Source: Planctomycetia bacterium
GTDB lineage: Bacteria > Planctomycetota > Phycisphaerae > UBA1845 > UTPLA1
NCBI GenBank assembly: GCA_015075745.1
Contig: JABTTW010000001.1
Coordinates: 3,100,001-3,164,000, forward strand
Reading direction: 5' to 3'
Length of the DNA: 64,000 nt
In this document: piece by piece, positions 27,294-35,491 of the stretch
Layout: the number at the start of each line of letters is the position of its first letter
Numbering within the stretch: the first letter of the stretch is position 1
The notes under the pieces: generated by a model
The model's input: only the letters and a program-made list of their open reading frames with translations
Database searches by the model: none
What the model was told of the DNA's origin: nothing
Position numbers and translations under genes: made by a program

Positions 27294-28028
27294 TCAGGCG
27301 ATCGTCGGTTCTTCTCGCCGTCGTCCCATCGCTACCCGCGGGCCGGGCGCTGCCTCGGGAACGCATCGCATCATCACGCTGGCGCCACCGCGTACAAAGT
27401 CGCCGACCCTCACCACCGGATTAAACCCCGACGCCTTCGGCACAATCAACTCCGTCCGCGAGCCGAACTTAATCAGTCCAATCCGCTGACCGCACTCCAG
27501 CGTGTCCCCCGGACCAACCCGGCAGATGATTCTTCGGGCAATCAGCCCCGCAATCTGACGAACGATCACCGGACCGCCGATCTTGCCTGTGGGTTCAATA
27601 ACGATGGTGTTCGCTTCGTTCCGTACGCCGCACTCCGGGTGCCTGGCGTCGAGAAACTCCCCGGGCTTGTGCTCGCAGGAAACCACCCGCCCGCTGCAAG
27701 GCGACCGGTTGATATGCACGTCGAAGACCGAGAGAAAGATGCTCACCTTAAACGCAGGCCCGCCGACAAGGTCGCAGTCCTCGATGGTCGTGACCTCCGT
27801 CACCTTGCCGTCAGCCGGCGAAACCATCACGTTCGCATCGGTAGGAACAACCCGGTGCGGATCGCGAAAGAACGCAATGCTGAAGACCCAGACCGCGAAA
27901 AGAACAATCGCCGGGACCCACAGCCATTGGGAATAAACCGATGCCGCCCACGCCGCCGCGACTGCCGGGACGAGGCAGACAAGCGTGGAGATTGTTATTT
28001 CCCGGAGGCCTTCCCGCGCAATGGTCAT
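27294..28028 (-). CDS. psd: Phosphatidylserine decarboxylase proenzyme, short form
   Basis: 244 residues, the short bacterial/archaeal class. Two N-terminal helices anchor it. PADGKV (Asp72), VFDVHINRSP (His105) and the self-cleavage site IKFGSRTEL (Ser190, which becomes the pyruvoyl group) are all present. The processed alpha subunit would be about 55 residues. It converts phosphatidylserine to phosphatidylethanolamine and is cotranscribed with pssA (7-base gap), giving a complete two-step pathway. Confidence 0.93.
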   Translation of the reverse strand: MTIAREGLREITISTLVCLVPAVAAAWAASVYSQWLWVPAIVLFAVWVFSIAFFRDPHRVVPTDANVMVSPADGKVTEVTTIEDCDLVGGPAFKVSIFLSVFDVHINRSPCSGRVVSCEHKPGEFLDARHPECGVRNEANTIVIEPTGKIGGPVIVRQIAGLIARRIICRVGPGDTLECGQRIGLIKFGSRTELIVPKASGFNPVVRVGDFVRGGASVMMRCVPEAAPGPRVAMGRRREEPTIA

Positions 28029-28133
28029 TTCAAGAGCTCTGCAATAGATGCGTTTCGTCGCGGGGGAATGATAGCGGAAGATGCGCGGCTTGGCGCGTCC
28101 GGCAGGATGAGAGAATCTCGCAAAGGGCCCTGA

Positions 28134-29069
28134 CTACCGCCGCGTGACCTCTTCCACGTAATTCGGCTGCCAGATCGTGCCGCCCAAGCCGTAGATGGAG
28201 CGCGTGTCGAAATAACCGTGGGCCACGTGGCCATCCGCGAACGCGACCGACCAAGCGGAAAACTTGCGGTGCCAACCGTTGCGCTGCGGCAGCGACGGCG
28301 GCATGGGGTCGTCTTCGAGTGCCTCAGGCGAGGCGTTGTAGGTGGCCCCATAGAAGCCCTGCTCGCTCCAAAGGATGAACTGCGAGGCGTTGCCGCCGAC
28401 CAGATGCCGGGCGATCTTGCTCGACAGTGCGGCATACCGAACCGGATCGTGAATCGCCGAGGCGAAGTCGTAACCGGCGTAGCCCTGGAGCCAGCGCGTG
28501 TTGAGCGAGTAGCTGCTCCCGTTCGCCTCCCAACTGCTGCGCATCTCCTCTTCGGTAAATTGCGCCGGCCCGCCGATGATCGATGTCGTATTCGATCGAT
28601 CGCCCGGACAGATGAATGACTTGATCACGTCCCGCCCGCGGTCATTGAAGTCCAACGGACTCGCCATCGCCGTTCGATCGATGTACTTGTTCAGCGGACG
28701 GATCTGCGCCGGATACTGGCTGCTGTCCGCGTAAGCGTCGCTGGGCTTCGGCGCCCGGAAGCCCCCGAATACCCACGGCGTCACAAGAGTCGGTGTGTAA
28801 TTCCGATGGAACGGAGCCTGATACCACGGGTAAAGCTGAGCGCCCGACTGATCGTCGGTGTACATCGCGCTGGCTTGCAGAATCGTGCGAAGATTCGCCA
28901 GGCACTTCACCTTCTTCGCCTCTTCGCGAGAGGCCCGCAGGTACGGCAGCAGAATCGAGACCAGGAGCCCCAAGATCGCCAGGACGACGAGCAGTTCGAT
29001 CAGTGTGAACGCGGACCGCCGACGGCTCGGCCGTCGTTGTTCACGATGGGTTTTGCTGCAGGTCGGCAC
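28134..29069 (-). CDS. DUF1559-type prepilin-like protein
   Basis: 311 residues. The N-terminus has a basic leader ending RRRSA, then FTLIELLVVLAILGLLVSILLPYL, a type IV prepilin signature with Glu at +5; the -1 residue is Ala rather than Gly, which prepilin peptidases sometimes accept. It is followed by REEAKKVKCLANLRTI, and near the C-terminus VAFADGHVAHGYF supplies the DGH end motif of the planctomycete DUF1559 family. These proteins are abundant in planctomycetes as type II secretion/pseudopilin-like surface proteins; individual roles are unknown. No pilus assembly genes are adjacent. Confidence 0.88.
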   Translation of the reverse strand: MPTCSKTHREQRRPSRRRSAFTLIELLVVLAILGLLVSILLPYLRASREEAKKVKCLANLRTILQASAMYTDDQSGAQLYPWYQAPFHRNYTPTLVTPWVFGGFRAPKPSDAYADSSQYPAQIRPLNKYIDRTAMASPLDFNDRGRDVIKSFICPGDRSNTTSIIGGPAQFTEEEMRSSWEANGSSYSLNTRWLQGYAGYDFASAIHDPVRYAALSSKIARHLVGGNASQFILWSEQGFYGATYNASPEALEDDPMPPSLPQRNGWHRKFSAWSVAFADGHVAHGYFDTRSIYGLGGTIWQPNYVEEVTRR

Positions 29070-29116
29070 TAGCCACCCTCGACCTTGCTGCCGGAATCTC
29101 CACCCCGGCGATGCGC

Positions 29117-29533
29117 TTAAATAACCTTGGCCGGCGGTTCGCTCGGCACGGGCACCTTCTTTGGATCAATCTCGAGAGGTCTTGGTTCCACGATATTTGT
29201 TCCCGGCTTCACGCAGGCGGGGCACCGAGGCGATCCACCTTCCACCTCAGAGCCGAGATACGCCCCCTGGCACGATCGGCACTGCCGGGCCAGAAAAGCC
29301 TCGCACCGGCCGCACGCCGGACAATCGATCGGTCGGCCGCCGTTGTACGGGCCCCTGGCAAGCTCCATGACCCGCGCGGCGGTCAGATGCATCGACTGCC
29401 CGCAGGCGCGGCATTTCCAGAGCGTTTCCGTCTGCGGTGACTGCGCGGCGACCGCGTCGTCATTCCCTGCTATGACGGCGACGCTGGCTACCGAGAGCGC
29501 GGCAGCGACCAGGATGAGAATGAGGCTTTTCAT
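29117..29533 (-). CDS. Secreted small protein with multiple CxxC zinc ribbons
   Basis: 138 residues from the ATG at 29533, opening on a signal peptide (SLILILVAAALSVASVAVIA). Four Cys pairs follow: WKCRAC near 42, IDCPAC near 70, RQCRSC near 86 and PRCPAC near 103, suggesting two zinc ribbons or rubredoxin-like knuckles. The C-terminus is Pro-rich. A longer in-frame reading to 30256 runs into the repeats described below and is rejected. It probably acts outside the cytosol, which is unusual for such zinc ribbons. No partner is evident; the prepilin-like gene lies 47 bases downstream on the same strand. Confidence 0.72.
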   Translation of the reverse strand: MKSLILILVAAALSVASVAVIAGNDDAVAAQSPQTETLWKCRACGQSMHLTAARVMELARGPYNGGRPIDCPACGRCEAFLARQCRSCQGAYLGSEVEGGSPRCPACVKPGTNIVEPRPLEIDPKKVPVPSEPPAKVI

Positions 29534-29689
29534 GCGAGCGGTTCCCCGTGAAAGGGAAGTATGATCGGCTCTTCGCAATATCTTAACCCCCCAGCCAAAC
29601 CAAAGTCCAGACGAATCGTCCGGGCCAAATGGGGCCCTGACCGTCCGCCAATGTGTCCAGCGGCCTGCCTGCCGGCTCCGGCGGTCATG

Positions 29690-29848
29690 CGATTTCGCGG
29701 GAAAGACGCTCCTTTTGGCCTCCAGATGGCCATCGCCGAAGGTGACATAAGGTGACACAGCCGGATTTGGGCGATTGCAACTCGCGTGGCGGTCGCGTGT
29801 TGGGGCAAGTTGAAAATTCGGCGGTTTTTGATGAGATGACGGTGACAC
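29690..29848 (+). repeat. Dispersed repeat, copy 1
   Basis: Core AAGGTGACATAAGGTGACAC (a tandem 10-mer) at 29739-29758. Fixed-distance downstream blocks are GTGTTGGGGCA (+58) and GGCGGTTTTTG (+81), then GTGACAC (+103). About 50 bases upstream of the core are also shared with copy 2. Confidence 0.8.
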
Positions 29849-29954
29849 AGTTGAAATTTCACCGGGCCGGGTGATCGCGGATCGAGAGCGGTCAGTTGGC
29901 GTGGGCGCGGCGCGGGAGCGGTCGGGTGGCATGGCCGCGGCTTTGGGCGGCGAT

Positions 29955-30117
29955 GAGATTTCGCCGCCGCTGCGCTCGTTTTTATCCTCAAGAAGGCCAT
30001 CGGTGAAGGTGACATAAGGTGACACACCCGATTTTTTTCGTTTGCAACTCTCGTGTCGGGCATGTGTTGGGGCAGCGCACGATTTAGGCGGTTTTTGGTG
30101 AAAAAGACCTGAGACAC
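29955..30117 (+). repeat. Dispersed repeat, copy 2
   Basis: Core identical to copy 1 over 20 bases at 30006-30025. GTGTTGGGGCA lies at +58 and GGCGGTTTTTG at +81, exactly as in copy 1, while intervening bases differ. GAGACAC near +105 may be the counterpart of the copy 1 end. Confidence 0.8.
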
Positions 30118-30379
30118 GTGGCCCGCGGCTCGAGGCGCGGAGCGGCAAGGTCGGCCTGCGCCCCGTGGCGCGGAAGGGCCCGTTGACCGAGGGACAGAGT
30201 GATATGGGTTTTTCATCGCGCGCCATCCCGCCGAGCCTGATTGGATCGAACTCCATTCAACAATTCTTGCTCGGTGTCCGCGCCTTGATTCGCACAGCAA
30301 TGCGTTCTCCATGCGACCGGTTCGAGCCGAAGTGGACGGCAATAGGCGGCGCAGCCGCGTCGCCCTAGAATGCCCCCTC

Positions 30380-30856
30380 GTGGCCGGACTTCCCTACAAA
30401 CGACGGCGATTGAAAAGAGGGCTGGCGTTGCTCAACCTGGCGAGCGCCCTCGCGCTGACCCTGGCGAGTGCAGCATCGTTCCAGTGGTCGTTGACCTATT
30501 TTGGGGCTACCCACAACGTCATGTTCATTGCCGGAGGGCTCTATATCCCACCGAAACTCACTCGTGTCGGTCAAGGGATCACATTCGAACGCTCGATGAC
30601 AGCCAAGCTGCCGTGGAAAATTCGTCTGGAGTTTTTCTTCAAATTGCCGTCGTGGTCGGGAACAGACTCGCTTTTCATCCCGTTTGGCTGGCCCGTGGTT
30701 ATCCTTGCGGCAGGCTCGATGTTCGCCTTGTGGAAGGTGCCACGCGGATTCCCCGACGGGCATTGCCAATCCTGCGGCTACAACCTGACCGGCAACCAAA
30801 GCGGAATTTGTCCAGAGTGCGGGACGACGACGGCCCGTAGGGCCAACGATGGTTGA
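30380..30856 (+). CDS. Membrane protein with C-terminal CPECG zinc ribbon
   Basis: About 158 residues if started at the GTG at 30380, before PYKRRRLKRG; an ATG at 30311 in the same frame is possible but would begin with atypical residues. Two hydrophobic segments (LLNLASALALTLASAASF near 17-35; PFGWPVVILAAGSMFALW near 107-125) bracket an extracytoplasmic region. The end carries GHCQSCGYNLTGNQSGICPECG, written here as CxxCGYxLxG...CPECG, a single zinc ribbon that recurs at the C-termini of many planctomycete membrane proteins. The role is unknown. The start has no strong ribosome-binding site. Confidence 0.65.
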   Translation: MAGLPYKRRRLKRGLALLNLASALALTLASAASFQWSLTYFGATHNVMFIAGGLYIPPKLTRVGQGITFERSMTAKLPWKIRLEFFFKLPSWSGTDSLFIPFGWPVVILAAGSMFALWKVPRGFPDGHCQSCGYNLTGNQSGICPECGTTTARRANDG

Positions 30857-31332
30857 CAGTGGCATTAGCCACTGGGTAGCGGGCATCGATCCAATTCTCT
30901 TCTTCTTCCTCACCACCCGGAGGGTGGACGAGCTCTGGTCATCCAACTTCGTCCGTCCTCCGGACGGGAGTGACAGGGGGGCGTCATGGTCCAGTGATTG
31001 AAATCACTGGCTACCATCGTGCGCCCTGCCGGGCGAAGGCCAAGTCCGCGCGCGCCCTCCCGGCCGAATACCAAAGCCGAGTTCGCCTTGCAGGGCGACG
31101 ACCAGGCCCAAGCGCGACTTGTCTCGTGAATGTTTAGTCCCAGGGGAATGTGTCGGGCGAATTCCAAACCTGAGCGTGGGCATGCCGTCAACCGCGATGG
31201 GGACAACTGGTTGGTGGAGAACCGCCCGGACTGAAGTCCGGGGCTCGTCGATTGGCGGCGGCGGCGGCGCGCGGCGCGGTGTGCAGTGCCGGCGCGGGAT
31301 GGATGGAATCTGCGGAAATCCGACGCAAACGT
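30857..31332. other. Palindrome-rich non-coding stretch
   Basis: No gene is supported here. The stretch contains a series of short hairpins: CAGTGGC/GCCACTG at 30856-30873, CCACC/GGGTGG near 30914-30927, CCAGTGATT/AATCACTGG near 30991-31010, and CCCGGACT/AGTCCGGGG near 31228-31246. Several short phrases (GCCCTGCCGGGCGAA, GCCTTGCAGGGCGA, CCCTCCCGGCCGAA) vary on one theme. Confidence 0.55.
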
Positions 31333-32127
31333 TTACCCGCCGCTTGGCAGCGTCAGCGTAAAGGTCGCCCCTTCGCCGAAGCGGCTTTCCACGCTGATCT
31401 CTCCGTTCTGTTCCGTCATGAGTTGTCGACAGATGTGCAGGCCCAGGCCGATGCCGCCGCGGTCGAGTCGGCCTTCGTGCTGCTTCGTGCTGAAGAACGG
31501 CTGGAAGATGCTGCCCAGATGTTCCGAGCGGATGCCGCTGCCCTTGTCGGCCACGCGAATCGCCACGCGGTCGCCGATCTGCTCCGCCGAGATCGTCAGC
31601 CTGCCCGTCCGCCCCAGCATCGCCTGCCGCGCGTTGAGGCAAAGATTGAAGAACACCTGCTGAAGCGACGCCGCGCTGAATCGGGCATGCAGTTCTTCGG
31701 GCACCGAGATAACCAGCGAGATGCCGTCCTTCTCCAGATCACGGCCGAGGCACTCGATCGCCTCCTGAATGATCGGGCGAATGGGCTGGACCGAGGGCCC
31801 GGTCCGGTCGTCCGTCGCCATTCCGAGAATCTTCGAGCAAAGCACGGCCATCTTCTGACCGCTCTTGAGCGACTTCTCCAGCGCGGTGCGCATGAGCTCG
31901 GGCTCTCCGCGCGTGAGGGCGAACTGGCTGTGGCTGATGATCGGCGTCAGGAGATTGTTGAACTCGTGGGCGAGCATCGAAGAGACGGTGCCGAGCGATG
32001 CGAGGCGCTGAAGCCGCTGCACCTGCTGCTGAAGCGCCGCCATCTGATGATCGAGGTTGTCGAGGTGCTGCTGTACGTTGCCTTCGGCGTCGGATAGATT
32101 GACATTCGTGGAGGCGTCGTGGTTCAT
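31333..32127 (-). CDS. Cytosolic sensor histidine kinase
   Basis: About 264 residues from the ATG at 32127; longer readings add residues with no domain. A short coiled coil (LDNLDHQMAALQQQVQRLQ, ~22-42) leads into the dimerisation helix with the phospho-acceptor His54 in LAHEFNNLL. The HATPase domain follows: N box NLCLNARQAM, G1 DKGSGI, F box PFFSTK, G2 GGIGLGLH, and the final GEGATFTLTLP. There is no membrane segment or PAS/GAF domain, so the kinase is soluble and its input is unknown. No response-regulator gene lies nearby; it is an orphan. It is divergent from the next small gene. Confidence 0.9.
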   Translation of the reverse strand: MNHDASTNVNLSDAEGNVQQHLDNLDHQMAALQQQVQRLQRLASLGTVSSMLAHEFNNLLTPIISHSQFALTRGEPELMRTALEKSLKSGQKMAVLCSKILGMATDDRTGPSVQPIRPIIQEAIECLGRDLEKDGISLVISVPEELHARFSAASLQQVFFNLCLNARQAMLGRTGRLTISAEQIGDRVAIRVADKGSGIRSEHLGSIFQPFFSTKQHEGRLDRGGIGLGLHICRQLMTEQNGEISVESRFGEGATFTLTLPSGG

Positions 32128-32325
32128 GCGAGGTTCTTTATCCGCGATGTTGGCTGTTAGAAAGCGTACGTGCCTGTTATCGGCAATCACATCGGACGAC
32201 TTGGAAACGTATCGCCCCATTGGCCGTGTGATCCGCCTGACAAATCGCGAAGGCCCGTCAGGATGCGCCGACCTACAGAGTCTTCGGCGATTCTTGCGCC
32301 GCGTCGCCCAAAGGAGTTGACCGAG

Positions 32326-32583
32326 GTGGACTTGCAGGACCGATTCGATCAACTGCTCGGCCTCGCCGAACGCCTCGGCCTGACCATCCGCCGCGAGCCG
32401 CTCGGTGGGGAGGGCGGGGGCTACTGCGTCCTCAAGGGCAAGGGCGTCCTCTTCGTGGACACGCTTGCCGATCTGGAGACGCGCTACGACCGCACACTAA
32501 CGACCCTGGCCCGTCTGCCGCAGATTGAGGAGCACTTCGTCTCGCCTGAATTGCGGGACGAACTGGTCCGCGCCAAAGGGTGA
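32326..32583 (+). CDS. Small hypothetical protein
   Basis: 85 residues if started at the GTG at 32326, nine bases after AAGGAG at 32311-32316. Sequence: amphipathic helix (QDRFDQLLGLAERLGLTIRR), then a beta-hairpin with a Gly run (LGGEGGGYCVLKGKGVLFVDT) and a C-terminal helix (LETRYDRTLTTLARL). There is no signal or membrane segment. I do not recognise the family. It precedes the Fpg/Nei gene by 200 bases. Confidence 0.65.
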   Translation: MDLQDRFDQLLGLAERLGLTIRREPLGGEGGGYCVLKGKGVLFVDTLADLETRYDRTLTTLARLPQIEEHFVSPELRDELVRAKG

Positions 32584-32783
32584 TCTTTTTGGATAGGTGT
32601 CGCCGGGCTGCTGTGCATGTTTGCACAGCGCGGCGCAATAAAAAACGATGGAGCCGGCAGCCGTCCCGAGCCAAATACACCGCCGACCCCATCGCAAATG
32701 CTCTTAGAAGATCAATGTCGCGAGGCGGTCCTGGAATTGCACCAGTTTTGCCCGCGACCCGAGCGTTTTCTTTTTCACCCGCC

Positions 32784-33698
32784 ATGCCTGAACTGCCCGA
32801 CATCGAGCTCTACTGTGGTGCGTTGCGTGAACGCGTCATCCGCCGTCCGCTGGTGAATGTCCGCGTGCTCAGCTCGTTTCTCCTGCGAACCGTGGACCCG
32901 CCCCTGGAAGCGGCCAATGGCCGAACCGTCATCGCCGTGTCGCGACTGGGGAAGCGGATCGTGCTGGGCCTCGACGGCGATCTGCACCTCGTGATTCATC
33001 TCATGATCGCCGGTCGCCTGCGCTGGCTCGCCTCTGACGCCAAGCCCCCGGGCAAGATCGCCCTCGCCGTGTTCGATTTTCCCGACGGCCGACTGGTCAT
33101 CACCGAAGCCGGCACCAAACGCCGCGCCGCCCTGCACCTCGTCGCGGGCCGCGCCGCCCTTTCCGCGCACAACCCCGGCGGCCTGGAACCGCTGACCGCT
33201 GACTTGAACGCCTTCGCCGGGGCATTGCGCCGCGAGAACCACACGCTGAAGCGCGCACTCACCGATCCCCGGCTCTTTTCCGGCATCGGCAACGCTTACT
33301 CCGACGAGATTCTCCACGCGGCGCGCCTGTCGCCGGTCAAATGGACGCAGAAACTAAATGATGACGAGATCGCCGCGCTGCATGCCGCGACGATTCGCGT
33401 TTTGTCCGAATGGACCGCCGCGCTTAGCCAGGAATTTGCCGGTCGCTTTCCCGGGGCTGGTGACATCACCGCGTTTCGGCCCGACTTCGCCGCGCATGGG
33501 CGCTACGGACTGCCGTGCCCGGTCTGTGGCACTGCGATCCAGCGCATCAGATATGCCGAGAATGAGACGAACTACTGCGCCCGATGTCAGGTGGGGGGCA
33601 AGGTTCTGGCGGACCGATCGCTTTCGCGCCTGCTGAAGGATGACTGGCCGCGATCGATCGAGTCGCTGGAGGAGCATCGTCCTCCACCGAATACGTGA
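32784..33698 (+). CDS. Fpg/Nei-family DNA glycosylase
   Basis: 304 residues from the ATG at 32784, giving the N-terminal MPELPDIELY whose Pro2 and Glu3 are the catalytic residues of formamidopyrimidine/endonuclease VIII glycosylases. An upstream in-frame start would bury that proline, so it is excluded. The helix-two-turn-helix is GIGNAYSDEILHAARLSP (~170-187). The C-terminal zinc finger is CPVC near 238 and CARC near 257, followed by a basic tail. It removes oxidised bases and nicks at the abasic site. Fpg versus Nei specificity is not decided by sequence alone. It is convergent with the coiled-coil gene downstream. Confidence 0.88.
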   Translation: MPELPDIELYCGALRERVIRRPLVNVRVLSSFLLRTVDPPLEAANGRTVIAVSRLGKRIVLGLDGDLHLVIHLMIAGRLRWLASDAKPPGKIALAVFDFPDGRLVITEAGTKRRAALHLVAGRAALSAHNPGGLEPLTADLNAFAGALRRENHTLKRALTDPRLFSGIGNAYSDEILHAARLSPVKWTQKLNDDEIAALHAATIRVLSEWTAALSQEFAGRFPGAGDITAFRPDFAAHGRYGLPCPVCGTAIQRIRYAENETNYCARCQVGGKVLADRSLSRLLKDDWPRSIESLEEHRPPPNT

Positions 33699-33733
33699 CT
33701 GTCCGTAACCGGGATGCGGGATGAGTGGGGGGC

Positions 33734-34675
33734 TCAACCCTCCACAAGGCTGCGTCGCTCTTCCTTGAGCAGTGCGATCTTCTCCGTCGCCTCGTTCTGC
33801 TTGCACTCCAGGAGCATGTTTGCACTCTCAAGAATCATGAGCACGAAGCCGTTGGAGTTAAACTGCTCCGTTGAGAAGAACCAGTTCCTGTCGAACTGAT
33901 TGCCGATTCGCGTCAGCGTCTCGCGCATCTCCCGGGTGCCGTCCTCGTCGCGAATTCCGTCGGGCCCCAGTGCCTCGGCATAGCGCGTGGCGAATCGACG
34001 ACATCCCTGTCGGACGCGACCGGCGCACTGGTCGTAGGTCGCCTTGAGCGCCGTATTCATGAGCATGGAGATGGCGCGGTGGCCCTCGGCGACGCGGCAT
34101 CGGCCCATGGTGCTGAGCGTCTCGATCTCTTCGAGCAGACCGCGCCGGGCCTCGTCGCCCGCCTTGCCTGCCTTCTTAAGAAGCTCCGCCTGCCTGGTGA
34201 GCTGCGTGAGTTCCGCGGAGACGACGCCCAGCCGGTCCGCCGATTCGCCGGCGCCGACCTCGGCCTGACGAAGTTTGGCGGCGAAGGCGGCCTCGTATTG
34301 AATGCGCGCCTGGTCGCCCGCTTCGACGCGTTTCTCCAATTCCGCCACCTGCGCTTCGAGCGATGTGAACGCGTCGAGCGCGGCGTCGAACTGTGTTTGA
34401 AGATGATGCAACTGGTCGCGAGCTCTTTCGGTGCGCTCCTGCCGATCGCCGCGAAGACTGGAGAGCAGCCCGGTCATGCTGAAGTTTTCGAGGCTTCGCA
34501 GCTCTTCCTCGGCCGCGGCCGCCTGAAGCTTCATGGCCTGCAACTTGTATTGCATCTCGACCAGCTTCGCGCGCTTGGCCTCGTAGTCTTGCCGGGCGCC
34601 CTCGGCTTCTTTGTATTGCTCTTTAACCTCCGAGAAGTCGTCGCTCGGCCGGTCTTGTGATCCTGGATTTGTCAT
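33734..34675 (-). CDS. Coiled-coil protein
   Basis: About 313 residues from the ATG at 34675. Nearly all helical: a long coiled coil occupies ~10-190 (KRAKLVEMQYKLQAMKLQ, LEAQVAELEKRVEAG, and so on), followed by a more globular helical region around 195-300 that contains paired Cys (GRCRVAEGH, DQCAGRVRQGCRRF). There is no signal peptide or membrane segment. It lacks nucleotide-binding motifs, so it is not an SMC protein. It is followed on the same strand, upstream at 34857, by a secreted Cys-rich protein gene. Family unknown. Confidence 0.75.
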   Translation of the reverse strand: MTNPGSQDRPSDDFSEVKEQYKEAEGARQDYEAKRAKLVEMQYKLQAMKLQAAAAEEELRSLENFSMTGLLSSLRGDRQERTERARDQLHHLQTQFDAALDAFTSLEAQVAELEKRVEAGDQARIQYEAAFAAKLRQAEVGAGESADRLGVVSAELTQLTRQAELLKKAGKAGDEARRGLLEEIETLSTMGRCRVAEGHRAISMLMNTALKATYDQCAGRVRQGCRRFATRYAEALGPDGIRDEDGTREMRETLTRIGNQFDRNWFFSTEQFNSNGFVLMILESANMLLECKQNEATEKIALLKEERRSLVEG

Positions 34676-34856
34676 GACGCTCGACTCCTCGTCAGTCTGC
34701 TGGCAATCACGGCGGACTACAGCGCGCAGACCCGCCGATCTGACCATCGGGCGATCGCTGGGACGGCTTGATGTATGCGGCAATAGCGGACGTGTGCCTG
34801 GCCGAGGGCTGCGATGGAAATGCGAAATATCAGACGGAGCGCCGCGCATCGATAAC

Positions 34857-35252
34857 TTAGGGCTGGTACACCTGATCGACGATCGCCTCCATGCAGGTGA
34901 CGCAGTAGGGCAGGCAGTTCACCGGTGTGCTGCCCGAGCACAGGGCGGGGTTCGCATGGCAGGCCTGCTCACAGCCGCCGAGGCATGCGTGGATTTCGGC
35001 CTGGAGAATCTGGCTTCGCGCGACACCCGATTGACGGAATCGATCGACCTCATCGATCAGTGCCAGGATCACGTCATCCGGCATCGACTGCCCGCCTCCG
35101 AGATTCGCGCAGGCCGATCTCAGGCTGGCGTTGACGCCGAAGCGATCCAATGGAAGCCCGTATTGCGCAAAATCGAGCCTCCCGTCGCAGGCCGCGGGCA
35201 ACAGCATGGCCACGGAAATGGCCGCGCGATAAGCGCAACGATGGATGAACAT
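34857..35252 (-). CDS. Secreted Cys-rich small protein
   Basis: 131 residues. The N-terminus (RCAYRAAISVAMLLPAACDG) is a short signal peptide; LLPAAC does not match a clean lipobox but a lipoprotein is possible. The mature part has ten or so Cys (ACANLGGG, CLGGCEQACHANPALCSG, CLPYCVTCMEAI), implying disulphides. The C-terminal third has CxxC pairs. I recognise no family. It may be transcribed with the coiled-coil gene after a 181-base gap. Confidence 0.6.
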   Translation of the reverse strand: MFIHRCAYRAAISVAMLLPAACDGRLDFAQYGLPLDRFGVNASLRSACANLGGGQSMPDDVILALIDEVDRFRQSGVARSQILQAEIHACLGGCEQACHANPALCSGSTPVNCLPYCVTCMEAIVDQVYQP

Positions 35253-35410
35253 AGCCCCCCTCCGAGCTATCTCATTCTATCCCGCGGAGAAGTGACCCTG
35301 AACTTGTCGCGCTTCTATTTTCTCGAACGACCGAGAATCACCCGTCGCCAGGATGGCGTCGGATTCGCGATGTCATTCGCGCGGCGTTGATGGCGATTGC
35401 TCCGACCCAA

Positions 35411-35449
35411 TAAAAATCGCCCGGCGAGCAATGAAGCTCGTCGGGCGAT
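35411..35449 (-). terminator. Rho-independent terminator for the MopE/TSP3 protein gene
   Basis: On the minus strand: ATCGCCCGACGAGC, loop TTCATT, GCTCGCCGGGCGAT, then a run of T (complement of 35411-35416). The 14-bp stem has one G-T wobble. It lies about 45 bases past the stop of the minus-strand gene ending at 35492. Confidence 0.85.
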
Positions 35450-35491
35450 GGGTCGATTGTGCGTTCTTAAAACGCCTTGGAGAGTCGTTGT

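Larger units (their letters stand above)
29534..30379. other. Repeat-bearing non-coding region
   Basis: No gene with a credible start is seen in this 0.85-kb gap. It holds two direct copies of a dispersed repeat (cores at 29739 and 30006, 267 bases apart). Translations across it give only low-complexity or repeat-derived peptides. Confidence 0.6.

Noticed and set aside
29534..30256. N-terminal extension of the zinc-ribbon gene into the repeat region
   Set aside because: The extension translates the dispersed repeats (VSPYVTF-like phrases twice) and has no signal peptide, while the ATG at 29533 opens one.
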